The notes: generated by a model from the sequence alone, not told the origin. DNA of 64,000 nt from Anthoceros angustus (GCA_010909165.1 VJWM01000221.1:62001-126000), one strand, 5' to 3'; shown: positions 43,088 to 55,078, counted from the first letter of the stretch. Numbers and translations are program-made.

Positions 43088-44231
43088 ATTAACGGTCTCT
43101 GCTGATCAATGAACACAAGAAAACATCGGACGCAGCAAAAGGTCATCAATTCCCCTTCGTCAGCAAGGGGGAATTGTGCACGCAAGAACCAAGTCCACAC
43201 CTTCAGGAGTTCTACCTCTTCCAATAGTGTTCAAAGCTGAAGTGAAAGCTTGCGAGCCAACTTGTCTATGGAGTTCTCCGAGGATCAGTCCAGCGTGGTG
43301 ATGAATTAAAGAGATCCAACGCCTTGAGCACTGGCGGATCTACCAGTACTCGTGCGCTCTACCACACTGACAGCAAATTAAGGCTCTGCTGTTGCGAGGA
43401 TAACAATGCTTATACCGGACTGGGCTGCATGCATGTCAACCCTGAAGATGTGGCACAGAGCTCCGCGCAAAGAGCGCTGAAACAAAACAGTATCATAGCA
43501 GCAAAAACTTCATTACGGTGCGCAAGAAGCGCAGATGAAAGTGCAAAAGGATTGAGCTGGAAATGAGCAATCGGTCACGATGCCTCAATTTCGGCCATGA
43601 GCGGGAATACGCACCGCAAAATTCCTCCAGGCTAGCAAGAACTGACCAGAAAGAACTGTCGCCAATCTTGTGCACACAAAGCCAAATTGGTGATCACTTC
43701 TTCAACAATGATCAAACGAGCATGCTTAATCTGGAACGTGGATGCAGTTATGCTGCAGCTTCGGTCTCAGGCACAGGCAGGCTGATACATCGAAATAATC
43801 GCATTACACTCAGTGAGAACAGCACGTAAGCACTGTCCAGGTAAGGTGCAGATTTCAAAGAGACTGCACTTCGGCAGGGCAAAGCCGAGTGGAGCTGTCT
43901 TGGCGTCTGGAGTCTTTCCTCACTGGTAGGTTTAATCGGAAGTTACACAGGTGTCGTTTTACGCAGGGTGGAGGGTGTCTATATGCCTATTGGTACAGCT
44001 GTAGTCCGAGCTAAGGGTTCTCAACTTCTGCTGAACTAGGCAATACAACCGTTCTACCCAAGATGATAGGCCCTTTCCTTTATAAGCTAAGGGTTCTCAA
44101 CTTCTGCTGAACTAGGTAATACAACCCAAGGGTTCTCAACTTCTGTTAAGTCAGGCGATACCAACGTTCCAACTTCTGTTAAACTAGGTAATACCAACGT
44201 TCTACTCAAGATCATAGCCCCAAGTCTCCCA
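43088..44231. other. Intergenic with short repeats
   Basis: Promoter and leader of the KUP gene, then 3' flank of the proline-rich protein gene. At 44016-44205 four imperfect copies of a roughly 37-bp unit occur (GGGTTCTCAACTTCTGCTGAACTAGG and variants; each printed piece is part of one unit). No gene is seen. Confidence 0.6.
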
Positions 44232-45598
44232 TTACTGGAGGAGCGGCTCGCGAGCATCGTTGACCCCTGCTGAAGAGTCTAGAGCAGTTTCACGAAGGTA
44301 GTAGCGGAAAGGCCACCATCCTCTTTCTCTTCCTCTTATCACATACAGGTAAAAACCATATATGAGGAAGGCTGCCGCTGCCAAGCCGAGGAACCACAGG
44401 AAAATCACCAGAAGAAGATGTGATGTGCTAGATGTATAGTCTGCATGATTGAACGGAAACAAGTGCATTTGGTGTCAAAGATATCAATTTCTAATAATGC
44501 ACATTATGCAATTGAAGTTCTCGAAAATAAACTACAAAGAAGTGAGCATCAAATTCACCTCGTTCAACATGCAGGATGTAAGTGGTTGGATGATGTGCAA
44601 TAGCTGTGACCGTGATCCGGAGCGATTGGACATCTTTTCCTGCCTCATCGTTGATGGCCATCGGGGGACTCTCGATCCCGTTGGCGAGTGGAATGCCTTC
44701 CAACTTGACGACAAAATCTTCGTCTCCCTGCAGGAAACTTGCTTGCATGCTTGAATGACTTGATGTGCTTTGGAGCGAAATTGAGGGAGATAAGACTTGT
44801 ATCTTAGCAAGGAAGATTGAGGGAGATAGACTATACTGTACCTTAGCAAGGAAGATTCAGGGAGATAGACTATACTGTACCTTAGCCGAGAAGATTAGCC
44901 AGGGAGATTGAGAAATACTGTACCTTAGCAAGGAAGACGGTGATACGGACAGCGATTGTGCCATAGGGAACAAGAAGTACGTAGTTCCAGCAATTTTCCG
45001 CGAACGCAGGCACCAATTTCCCACCATCCAGCGTCACAAATGCAAGCGTGGCATGCGGAAGGGGAGCACTAGGCGAAGGGGGAACCTCAGGAGGCGAAGG
45101 GGGAACCTCAGGAGGCGAAGGGGGAACCTCAGGAGACGAAGGGGGAACCTCAGGAGACGAAGGGAGAACCTCAGGAGGCGAGAGCGGCTGAGGCGGACTA
45201 GGCTCGTCCTCGGCAGGCAGCTGGCCTGAGGGAGGAGGAGGAAGGAGAGGCTCAGGAGGCGAGAGCGGCTGAGGCGGAGGAACGACAGGCTGAGGCGGAG
45301 GAGGGACAGGGTCCGACTCGGATGATGGAGGAGGAGAGGGCGGCGATTCCGGTCCGGGAGCGGGAGCTTCGAGCGCTCCAAAACTTTCATCTGACAGTAC
45401 AAGCTGAGCCTGAAGCTGAAGCAATCCGCCTTGAAATTCTGCTCCCTCCTCAACTGTGGAAAGTTGGTGAGGACGAAATGTGCCGGTGTCCGACTGCCTG
45501 CCTGGTGCGCCGTCCCGCCAGGATGTGACTCGGGCGTCCGAAAGGAACAGCCATAGGAGCAGAGCGCACACGACGCGAGCACGACTTGTTGGCGACAT
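44232..45598 (-). CDS. Proline-rich type I membrane protein with cadherin-like beta domain
   Basis: Three exons join in phase (45598-44924, 44727-44559, 44440-44232) to give 350 residues. A signal peptide (about 1-22, ARVVCALLLWLFLSDA) is followed by a long proline/serine-rich segment with PPEVPPSP repeats encoded by 21-bp tandem units at 45060-45180. A beta-sandwich follows (ATLAFVTLDGGKLVPAFAEN, then VKLEGIPLANG and TTYILHVERG), resembling cadherin-like beta-sandwich repeats, then one membrane helix (LLLVIFLWFLGLAAAAFLIY) and a short basic tail. It is probably a cell-surface protein anchored across the wall-membrane interface. The function is not known to me. Intron 1 contains repeated copies of its own splice donor. 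Confidence 0.75.
44760..44930 (-). repeat. Tandem copies of a splice-donor segment
   Basis: In minus-strand sense the exon-1 end CTTGCTAAG/GTACAG is followed by further copies of the same junction at 44881 and 44842 and a degenerate one (GATACA) near 44802, spaced about 40 bp. All lie in intron 1 of the proline-rich protein gene. Use of the 44881 donor would add 43 nt and shift the frame to a nearby stop. Confidence 0.85.
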
Positions 45599-46304
45599 TG
45601 TCCGCCAGTTGTCAGCTCAGCTCCAATTGCTGCTGCGCGCAAGACGATGAAGCAAACAACCAAAAAATGAGGAAACAGCTCCACACGCACAGCAAGGACT
45701 GTGTGAAACACCGGAGCGAAACATCGACACGAGATACATACTTGCAAACAGCGGGAGCCTGCGTTACCACAGAACCGCCATAGCCATCCTTATAAGGCTC
45801 TGGCCTCCAGGTGGAGAGCATGGAGAGTAAGTGGAGGAGGGCGCCAATGATCATCCCTGCTGCCAGAGTATACTACGTAACTGGACTACGACCGGCCAGG
45901 AAATCAAAACGGGTGGACCACGATTTCAGCGCACGCCTACGCAAGGCCATGATGCAAGGGAGGGGAGGCTCACGACTGGACACTCATTGCTCCACTTCTC
46001 AGACTGCAGTTCCAAAAGCACAACGCCAGTTGCTAAAATATTTGGTAGCAGGCAGGCTTTATGGAAAAGGGCGTGTGCCCGTACTTTCATCAGGACACAA
46101 AAACACTGCTTCCAGGACAATTTAACAATTCGAAAGGTCATGGCGTATGCTCCAGGACGACTTAACAATTTGAAAGGTAAAAAGCGAGACCGACATCTAC
46201 AATCTACGTTTGGAAAAGAATACTACAAAAGTTCACTCGTCCTCCTAGGGAAGCACAAGCGGGAAAGGAGTTGGCACTGCCTTCAGAGGAGAGGTCCTTC
46301 AAAG
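45599..46304. other. Intergenic, no gene seen
   Basis: Leader and promoter of the proline-rich protein gene and 3' UTR of AP-1 mu. A short direct repeat (AGGACAATTTAACAATTCGAAAGG and its variant, near 46115 and 46155; each only in part) is visible. Nothing else is recognised. Confidence 0.5.
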
Positions 46305-48716
46305 CTAGATCATTCTCAGCTCGTACTCGCCAGCGGTTGTGATGTAACGAACCCACGGCAGAGCCTGGTATCCACTCTTCTCGATGATTTTCAGGTATCT
46401 CACCTGGGAAGATTTGGGATATTACATCAAGAGTGTTTGCCAGAGAGGGTTCTGACGAGAGAAAAGACCACAACAGCAAGAAAATTCTGGCGACCAGAGG
46501 CTCCCTTACCTGAATACCAGAGACTGTGAAGTAAGGAATCTCAAACTTCACTCGTATGGGTGGCCGCTTCTCAATAGTCGATTCCTCAGCAGCTATGCTT
46601 GGAAGCCCGAACTTCGCCCGCAACATGTATTCCTGCAGCTCGCGTGTCAGACAAACGTCGGCAGTACTTACACAATTGTACAGGAGTTAAACGAAGACTT
46701 AGGTCAGGACAAAACCTTTCCTCCCGGAAACGATTTTATTTTCCACAGCAGGGCCTCTCTCTCAGGTGCGTACACAGCAGTGCCCATTGACGTGCGCACA
46801 GCAGGAGTCGTGGCATCTGCAGGAACTGGTAATTCCAGCTCCACATTTGTGGCCGTGCTGCAAACCAAAAGAGACGACGGTTGAGGATGGCACAAAGGCA
46901 ACATTCAGGACAGACCAAGCGAACGCTTGTGTTGCTTGGAAGCAAAGATCAACAAATTTGATGTTTTTACCTCCGCTCCTTGAACTGACTTCGAGCTTTG
47001 ATCATATATTCGACACGGCTCCTGGAATGTCTCTCTACTTGCGCCTCCACCCAAATCAACGGCCTTACCTATCATAACGGATAACCAAGAGATAAGGACA
47101 CAAGACAAACGACTGCAGTCTAAGTTCGGAAAAGAGGCAGAGGTAGCACACCTGAGTGCTCAGGCGGTACGTCATCAAATCGAAAGCTCCATCAGGAGGG
47201 ATAAAGGATATGGTCCGGTCATTTTCAAACCGAGCCAGCCGCACACATCTGCAACAGTTCATCATAGCCCATGCGGATTTTCAACACAGCATATCGCTGA
47301 ACAGAGTCCTAAACTTGTGTCGCTGCCGAAAACACCAACCCACAAGAATGAAATCGTACAGTAGTGCAGTCAGCACAAGAACTCTTATGAAGGATAGGTC
47401 ATTAAGAACAGTGAGTCATACTGGTGGAATTTTATATCATCCAAGTCAATTGCTTTCCCTTTGGTTGCTCTTCCTTGAGCCTCCAACAGTACTCTGTCAT
47501 TCAGCCCTAGCTTGCACTCTGGCATACCACTGGACAAGCCAGCACAACTGGTTACCAAACCACTGTATTGTTCAGACCAGTACATAAATTCAATTTCACG
47601 GTCAGGAGAGCCGTACCTTAGGTATGTTCGCATCTTTAATGCACCGACCACATCAGACCGAACCAGCTGAGCTGAGCTGTTAACCAGTATGTTCACACTT
47701 TCCACCACATCCAGGAAGACCTGAAGGAAAGCGCGCAATACAATTTAAAACTGCGATTGTGCTAGCAGGGTAGGTTGTTAGATGTAGAACAAAAAACACA
47801 TGCTAACCTCATTCTTCTTGTACTTTATGCCCTCCATTCTCCAAGAGACGGCGTTTGTAACTGCCATGGGCGGACGGGTAGTCATCTCCAACTTGTAAGC
47901 ATCAGTTTTGATGAACTCGCTTAGAATCCTAGCCTCTGTGTACTGAGGGTACCCAAAATCCATCATCTCATCCAGCAACTCATACTGCGATATTAACAAG
48001 GGATCGCAGATCAGTAACACTGTTCACTCAGGACTGTAGACATTCCATTGACAGATTAAGAAACTCACCACCACCACAAAATTGTCACGCAGCGACTCCT
48101 CCTCGAGTTCCTCGAAGTAATGCTTGAAAACCTGCACAATGCCACATGAAAAGCTGACTCAACCACGAATCCATTTCCATAGCCCTAAACCCTAGCACTG
48201 CAGGACACTTACATCGACAACTCGGTGGAGAAAAAGCAAAAGACTGCAGGCATTGCAGTTCTGCTTCGAAGCAGTCATCACGTAGACATTGTTGTACTGA
48301 ATGAAGAGGTACGTCACACCATCGTCATAAACGACCGGATTTTGCGAGGAAGGGTCCCCCTGATCCAAACATTCCATTACAACGCACTTTCAGAAAGACA
48401 GTCGACAGGAGATCAAACCGAGGAGAGGCAAAGTTTGCTAGCAATCAATCTCACGAAAGGATTCACGATAATTGCAATAAAAAACAGCGGATTCTAGCCT
48501 GCCTAGTAAGAGCGACATACACCATGCTCGCACCGCCAACAGAGCCATAAAAAGCTTCCTTAAGAACAGCTCGATTCAACAACGCACCTCTCCCTCCATA
48601 AGCTTGGAGAAAAATTTCTCCACTTGCGATGCCGGAACATCGCCCCTATAGTCCCGCCAAATCAGCACGCGGCCCTTCATATCAAGCAGATAGATGGCAG
48701 ACGCGGCGCCCGCCAT
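46305..48716 (-). CDS. AP1M: AP-1 complex subunit mu
   Basis: Medium chain of the clathrin adaptor AP-1, which recognises YxxPhi sorting signals at the trans-Golgi network. Eleven exons join in phase (48716-48588, 48359-48213, 48131-48069, 47984-47808, 47720-47617, 47529-47422, 47248-47152, 47068-46971, 46857-46716, 46632-46510, 46403-46305) to give 428 residues, the usual plant length. The longin part has LLDMKGRVLIWRDYRGDV and HYFEELEEESLRDNFVVVYE. The mu-homology domain has GLNDRVLLEAQGRATKGKA, FIPPDGAFDLMTYRLST and IRVKFEIPYFTVSGIQVRYL, ending WVRYITTAGEYELRMI. All key segments are present and no frame defect was seen. The start codon is only 58 bp from the stop of the upstream small gene. 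Confidence 0.97.
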
Positions 48717-48774
48717 GGTGGCTCTACTCTCCCGATCTGTCCTGCTACGTGCGCACCTTCATCGACCAATCTAA

Positions 48775-49240
48775 TTACGTACTCCGGCCCGACAGATTCG
48801 CCGAATCTCTAGGTTTGCTCATCGAAGGCGAGGCCGTGGCCGGCGGACTGGCCTGCGGAGCCACACCAGCCAGAGATCGGAGCAACTGCAATACTAGCAT
48901 TGGAGTAGCATCACTCTGCATCAGTTCCCATAACTGCAACACCACCACAACAAGACAACTCTCAATACAACATCCCTCCGTGCTCCACAGCTTCACAACC
49001 GCCTACTGAGCTTCGTTCCATCAGCAGCGGTAGCATCCGCGCGGCAGGACTTACAATCGCAAACACGTCATCCCTAATGCTGAGGCCTGCCAGTCGCGTA
49101 AGCTCCAGCACCTGCAGTTGCTCGGCAGTGGGAGCGTGCTTGGCGCAGAGCGAGGAGAGCGCGCGAGACGGAGACTGTGCTGGCTCCTGTGTGCCGGAAC
49201 TGCGCCAGCGACAGCGTGAGCATTCCGACGATGGCAGCAT
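48775..49240 (-). CDS. MOZART2-like small protein
   Basis: Two exons (49240-49055, 48933-48775) join in phase to a 114-residue protein. The conserved segment (TAEQLQVLELTRLAG, then DDVFAI/LWELM across the splice site, then QLLRSLAG) aligns without gaps to about 49 residues of human MOZART2, with roughly 17 identities by my hand alignment. MOZART2 is a small partner of the gamma-tubulin ring complex. The N-terminal 35 residues and the serine/proline tail are not conserved. The gene is squeezed between AP-1 mu (58 bp downstream) and the ferroportin stop (260 bp upstream), all on the same strand. The start is the first ATG before the conserved block; an upstream in-frame extension is open. Confidence 0.5.
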
Positions 49241-49500
49241 GTGGCTCCCCAACGCGAGAGCGGGGAAGGAGGGTAGATGCAGGGTTTGAGGTAAGTGAAA
49301 CGAGACACAGCATCTTCACACACTCAGGTGGCGAGTCGCGTGAGTCGCGTGAGTTGCGTGAGTCGTATGAGTCGACGCCGGCCTTGTCGATTCGTGAATG
49401 AATTCGGTGGCTCAACTAGTTTGAGACGTGCGATTCGCACTGCCAGTTTGTATGTAGTTTATGTACATGAATTGGGCGAGCAGATGTGAAGCCACGATTG

Positions 49501-52500
49501 CTACAGAACGTGGGAAACCGGGACGATCATCTCCAAGCCGAGTTGCAAGGCGCTCTCGGACTTGTCAAAATGAGGATCATGTGGGAAGAGACGTCTTTGC
49601 TCCGCACTGGGCTTGGCCAGCCACGACCAGTACACCCAGGCTGCTGCCATCACTGCTGCGGTGGACAAAGCTGCCAAGCTCCCGAAATGGGCCACGTCGT
49701 TTGCGACAATGGCGACTCCCAGCATCACCAACTCTGCCAAGCTTGCTAAAGACACCTCCGTTGTGCCGATCAGATTGGCCTCTGACACAGGGATGGCCGT
49801 CTGAAAGATCTGGGCATCCACCATGTCGTAGGCCCACTGGCCTAGCCTAGACATAACCTGGATGGTCATGGACATGGCCATGGCATAGCATGTCAGTTTT
49901 GATACGGGTTTCTGAAGGAAGACAATGGTTGGAGACGGGGTTGGACTTACTATGAGGGAGAGGAACACAAAGAGTGATCCCTTGTGGCCAAATGGGTTGA
50001 ACAAATATACACCTACTGCCATAGCAAGCAGTGAAGCCTGGAAGGTGAGGGCGGCAGCTCCAGACTGCACAACGTTTGGCAGAGTGAGATCAATTTTCGA
50101 GAGCTGGCCATGAGGGTTGATGAAGGAGCAGACGGGTGATTGGGTGCTTACCCGCAAGACGCCGAGCTTCGAGATGAGATTGGCAGATACAAATGTGGCA
50201 GCGAATCCCATGAGGGCGCAGAGACCCCTGAACGTGCCCACGACTGAAGGACTCAAGCCTGCCCAGGAGAACAATGGCAAGTCAGTGGAGTGATTGAAGA
50301 GCTGCCACTGCTAGGGCTGGTTGATGCAAGCCAGACGCTCACCTCGCTGAGTGAGGAATGTTGTCATTAGACCACCAGGGGCCAGGACGGCGTTGAAGTA
50401 GAGAAGCACGTATGCTAAACTGGCAGGCAGGACAGGCTGTGCTAGGTACTTCTTCCATCCCAAGATGACGGAGTTGGAAGGTTTTCCTGTGAGGGAGGAG
50501 ACAATGCAGGCCGCAGATGTCAAGGTGACTGGAGCTCAGAGAACGTGAAACGGAAAGTTTGTGGTGGAAAAAGGTACAGACCTTGCACTTCCTCGGGGCT
50601 CCAGCTGGATGTCGGTCCAGAGCTAGAACCACGCTGGGGGACATGTTTTGGTCTGTTCAAAGCTCCACTTGACACTCTGTCTGTCCGGAAAACCAGAACG
50701 ACCTGCAGGATCCCCCTCACAGAGCTGGGTTTCAAAAAATTGGAATACGTCCTGAGCAAAGGTGCAACCGAACGAAGGTTGAGCACCACTGTGGAACTCA
50801 CCAACAGAGGAAGAGAGATGACCATAGCGCCAACCGCCACATACAGGCAGGTTACAGGATTGAAAGCTGATAGCAATATCCCGAAGGCAAAAGGACCAGC
50901 AATCTGAAACAAAAAGGAACAGATGTTTAGAAGTCCCCACAAGGCTAGTAACAGCGACAATGAAAGCCAGTGGCTAAGATCTCCTATTACCTCACATATC
51001 AGATCCACTCGCCGCAGCATTGCATTGGCGTTGGCTAATGCAATAGGGCGGTTTGCCCCTGCCAACTGCATGGCGTGATGCACTCAGTCAAGAGATTGAA
51101 TGGCTGTTTGAATTCCCACAGGACGACCTAGGCATGACCTTAATGCTTACCAGCACAACCCAATCCCTTTCAAATGCAACTCCTGTCGCTAATCCGGTAA
51201 GCCTTTCCACACTTCCGGCCAGGACGAGAACAATGAACCATGGCTGGAAAACTAGCGCAGACGCAGTAGATGCAACTGCAACTCCTTTCCTAAGCGCTTG
51301 AATAGTAACACCTGCTGACAAGAGCATGGCTGCGGTCTGCAACAAGTTTTAGGGAACGCTTTCAGATAAACTCCCAGATGGTTACAAATGATTTGGTCCG
51401 TATATTGGCAGCAGACATAGAACCTTCACCTGAATAGCACTCAGAGTGTTGAAGGACACGACTCTTGGCATGGAATCCATCAAAGCCCCCACATATGGCC
51501 CCGCTGCAAATATCACGAGCTGCCAAAACACAAACAGCGTGTTGGAAACAGACATCCCAAGCTGGCAAGGTTATGGAACTGAAACCATACACTGGTTTCA
51601 GATGCAGACTTCGGAGTGAACAAGCTATCCATCAACAGGTTACTGAAGCGGTGGGGAGGGTGTGTCTGGTCAGCTCGGCTCGGCTCGGCCTAGTTTAGAA
51701 GAGGGACTCAGCACACACCAGTACTGGAGTAGACCTACCTGACTTGCAAAGCTGACCACTGCCACCGGAAGGAGGCTATGGTGCAGGAGGGCCACCAGCG
51801 CAGGCCAGGCAAAGTGCCAGGTATGCTCCACAAAGCACGATGCAAAGTAGCTTCCATACATAGCTGAAGGACGCACGGAGACAATGTGAGAGAATGGAGG
51901 TTACCTGGCCCACAAAGCTGACAACGGCCACAGGCAGGAGGCTATCGTGGAGAACCGCAAGCACCACAGGCCAAGCAAACCGCCATACTCGTTCCATAAA
52001 GCATGACACCACATAGGTGACATACATGGCTGAAAGCCACGGGAATCCACGCCAGCAAAACATACTATTTAGCTGAATGTGGCCCTTGCATCTACATCCT
52101 GACATCAAATCATCCCACTCCCAACAACAAGACTGAAAAGAAGGAAATTCGTTTGCTGCATTCCGCATTTCCATAATCCATTCTGCCATGCCATCATACC
52201 GTTCAGGCCATCAGGGTGAGCCGGTGTGGCAGCAAGTGCCTTCTGCTCTTCCAGAGACAGCACCTGCAACAAACAGAGACAGCACTCAACCCACCATTTT
52301 CAATCTCCAACCCACCACCTCATTCTCCGCCCATCACCCGACCTTGCATGAACACCAAATGCCCAACAAAACCCAACAAGACCCACACCTGCACATCCAA
52401 AAGGGGCTCCGCAGTCCCCTCGAAAACCTCCTGCCCAGCCTCCGCCCTGGGCAAACAGTGCCCCGCCTCCGCACCCCCCAGCAGATCATGCGTCTCGATC

Positions 52501-52566
52501 ACCGAAGGAGGCAACAACGACACCCTCTCGTCTTGCAAGAAGCTCTTGGGATTAAACCTCTGCTTC
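49501..52566 (-). CDS. IREG3/MAR1-like ferroportin (SLC40 family)
   Basis: Organellar metal transporter of the ferroportin family. Exons in minus order: 52566-52389 (start of this exon tentative), 52263-52200, then either 52029-51905 or 51863-51739, then 51519-51430, 51336-51151, 51065-50991, 50903-50802, 50702-50582, 50486-50343, 50258-50152, 50064-49951, 49857-49501. They join in phase and give about 550 residues without the leader. Diagnostic pieces are [93 protein letters not shown] and [20 protein letters not shown], which match the plant IREG3 type rather than plasma-membrane IREG1/2. The N-terminal transit peptide exon was not resolved; it should lie within 52567-53150. About 11 membrane helices are expected. 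Confidence 0.9.
51739..52029 (-). other. Tandem homologous exon pair, probably mutually exclusive
   Basis: Exon a (52029-51905) and exon b (51863-51739) are both exactly 125 nt, start with AG/C, end with CAG/GTA and encode related membrane segments ([20 protein letters not shown] and [20 protein letters not shown]). Both enter in phase 1 and leave in phase 0, so either one keeps the frame and using both breaks it. The 41-nt gap between them has GT and AG ends but is shorter than plant introns usually tolerate. That would sterically prevent joining a to b. Confidence 0.85.
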
Positions 52567-53800
52567 CTGCATGCACCAAAAGCCCCCCGTCACAACCACC
52601 CCACGCCTCATCACCCCCCGAATCCCCACACCCTGCATCTCCTCCCGCCCAGTACCTGGGCAGCAGCAGCGGCGTCCAACCCAGTCGTGCAAATCCCTGC
52701 CTCCCGCCCCTCCGCCGGAAGAAGACCGTGACACCCCTCCTCCCGCTCCGATCGCCATGGCGGGGGCAGCAGCACCGCGTCCCCAGCCGGGGCGACGGCG
52801 CCGCCATGAAACACTCCCCATCCCCCACCCCTCCCGCTCCGCTCCTCACCACCTGCAGACTCCCCGGCGCTGAACCGGGCACAGCCCACCTCGATCTCAC
52901 CTCCCGCAAGCTGTCTCGCACGCAACCCACCTTCTCCCTGCTCCAATGCACGCAACCCAACACCATGGCCGCGCCCGAGCTGCCCCCTCCCACCCCGCCT
53001 GCTGCGTTCCCGTTCCCGTTCGGTGCCCGCCAAGCCACCAGCCAAAGCCCGGCAGCCAGCGGGGGCTCTTCGACGAGCCAACTGTCTGATTTCCGCGCCG
53101 TTCCTTTCGGTTCCCCTGCCGCCGGCTTATCCAATCACCTTCCCTCGAATTCTACACAACAGCCAATGCAGCCCACCGCCAGTTAGTCTCCATACCCCAC
53201 TATGTAGACAGCGCAGAGGAAGATTCTGGCCGGAATCAGATGATCCAATCTGGGGTGGGCCGTGGAGGGAGCAGTCCCTGGCCTCCAGGCCTTTGTCACC
53301 CTGCCGGGGGGCCCCACCGGCATGGCAGCCATGCGTCCAATGCCCTACCGCGTTACATGGAAAGGACGCAGCCACGTAGTGTGAAGAAGAAGCAGGAATT
53401 CCAGGAATTCTATTGAATTCCAGTCTAGAGGACTTGGTAGCTTGCCAACTTGGAACATGGGTGTGAGTAGGCTACTTGCATCCTTCGTCTCGGGGTAGAT
53501 GGGATTTCCATCTCTTTGTTTTATATGAAGTCTCCTCAGTGGGCCGCATTGGTCATTGGTCCATAGCTCTGGGCGTGTCGGAGGAAGAGCCACAAAATCG
53601 CGAGCGGCCGGACAACCGTGCACATCGCCGCTGCCTGCTCCAATGCTCTTCGCTCCTTCCAGATCTGCCCCTCCATTACGTTGCATTGAACGGGGCTTTC
53701 GACCCAACGTCGCTGGGATTCTATTTGCTTCATAAAGCGTTGGGCAATCTTGGTCAAATTTCGTGCGTTGGAAGGTGATGCAATAAAATCGGGTTTGCTA
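52567..53800. other. GC-rich leader/promoter region of the ferroportin gene
   Basis: Proline/serine/glycine-type open frames on both strands result from high G+C content. The minus strand very probably holds the ferroportin transit-peptide exon and 5' UTR, but several starts and donors are possible and I could not choose. From 53190 to 53800 I see no gene. Confidence 0.45.
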
Positions 53801-54286
53801 CATATTGGAACACACACCCAAATTTGGCATGGGTAGACAAGGTGGATTAATATTAAAAATATTATTTTCAGATATATAATTTTCAGTTGATTTAACACAT
53901 CATCAACTTCAACTCTCTAGCTAGATGCAATTGTTTCTTCTTGTCCGCACCTCCTTGCCCCCTCAGGTCCAACTGTCACAACAGGGCTTGCAGCTCACTC
54001 TGATGTGAGGTAGTTGTCCTAGGCGAGGACACCTCCTGCCTGGTGAAACGGCATAGACGGTCTCTTAGCTGCCGACGCCGTGGCTGGGGCTCCTTTGAGG
54101 ATGTAGACATGGTGGCTATTAGCTTACGCTCCACACACTCCCTCTAGAATACACTCAAGGTGTACAAGAAGAAGAGAGGTATCGCACACTTGTGGCGATA
54201 AGGTTTCTCCAAGGCCCTCAAGGTTAAATAGCAAAGGAGGGTGGTAGGGGGCATAGAGCAGCTCCGAATGAGACACTCGCAGTGGT
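53801..54286. other. AT-rich intergenic, no gene seen
   Basis: Short AT-rich stretch (ATTAAAAATATTATTTTC near 53850) followed by unique-looking sequence. No coding or RNA feature is recognised. Confidence 0.5.
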
Positions 54287-54505
54287 CTCCATCTTAGCTG
54301 GCGCGTCAAGGAAAGGACTGAAGCTATAGAGTAGACTGTGCAACACCCACTGAAACGATCAAGAAGTGGGGGTGATGAAGTATAGCTATGCTTCTCTCCA
54401 TCTTAGCTGGCGTGCGAAGGAAAGGACTGAAGCGAAAGAATAGACTGTGCAACACCCACCGAAATGATCAAGAAGTGGGGGTGATGAAGTATAGCTATGC
54501 TTCTG
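54287..54505. repeat. Tandem repeat, 109 bp x 2
   Basis: Units at 54287 and 54396, each beginning CTCCATCTTAGCTGGCG and ending GTATAGCTATGCTTCT, about 92% identical by eye. There is no spacer. Confidence 0.9.
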
Positions 54506-54605
54506 TGTTAACCATTTACGGGCTAAGGGTTCATACCATAGTAAATATTTGATCATAGGGGGAGCTTATTGATTAATAGGTGTACCCGTTCCTTAGGGTT
54601 ACATC

Positions 54606-55078
54606 CAGGGTGTCATTTTGACCGAGTACTAGCTCAGTCCCGGGACCGCCTAGCCTGGCTACGCTCGGTCCCGGACCGAGCAGGGACCGTGCCTTTTTGC
54701 GACCCTAGGTCACTAAATATAATAAATATTAAATAAATAATTTATAAATAATAATATAAAAATAAAAATATCTAGTAAAATTCTTTATGACCATATCAAT
54801 TATAAGATGGGTCCATGTATTTATAATAAATATAAATCCTTGGATATAAAATTAAATAATTTATTAATTTTAAACCGGACCTTTTATGAACCCTCGGTCC
54901 CCTATCTTTTCGGGGACCGAGGGTGAGGACCGGACTCCTGAAGAACCTCCGGTCCCATGGTTTTTTTAACACATGCCGGGACCGGGACCGAGCTTGGGAC
55001 GGGGTCAAAATGACACCCTGGTTACATGCCGGGACCGGGACCGAGCTTGGGACGGGGTCAAAATGACACCCTGGTTAC
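54606..55078. mobile_element. MITE-like element with 19-bp inverted ends
   Basis: The left end CCAGGGTGTCATTTTGACC at 54606 has its exact reverse complement at about 55003-55021. The inside is GC-rich near the ends and AT-rich in the middle, with no ORF. TTACAT precedes the left end and follows the right end, a plausible 6-bp target duplication. The right 50 bp or so (starting ATGCCGGGACCGGGACCG) is then repeated in tandem up to 55078, again followed by TTACAT. Confidence 0.8.

Noticed and set aside
46766-47077. Plus-strand open frames over AP-1 mu exons
   Set aside because: They are antisense shadows of a fully supported minus-strand gene.
52188-53186. 332-codon plus-strand proline-rich frame
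   Set aside because: It is antisense to ferroportin exons whose splice sites and similarity are clear; the open frame reflects GC-rich sequence low in stops.
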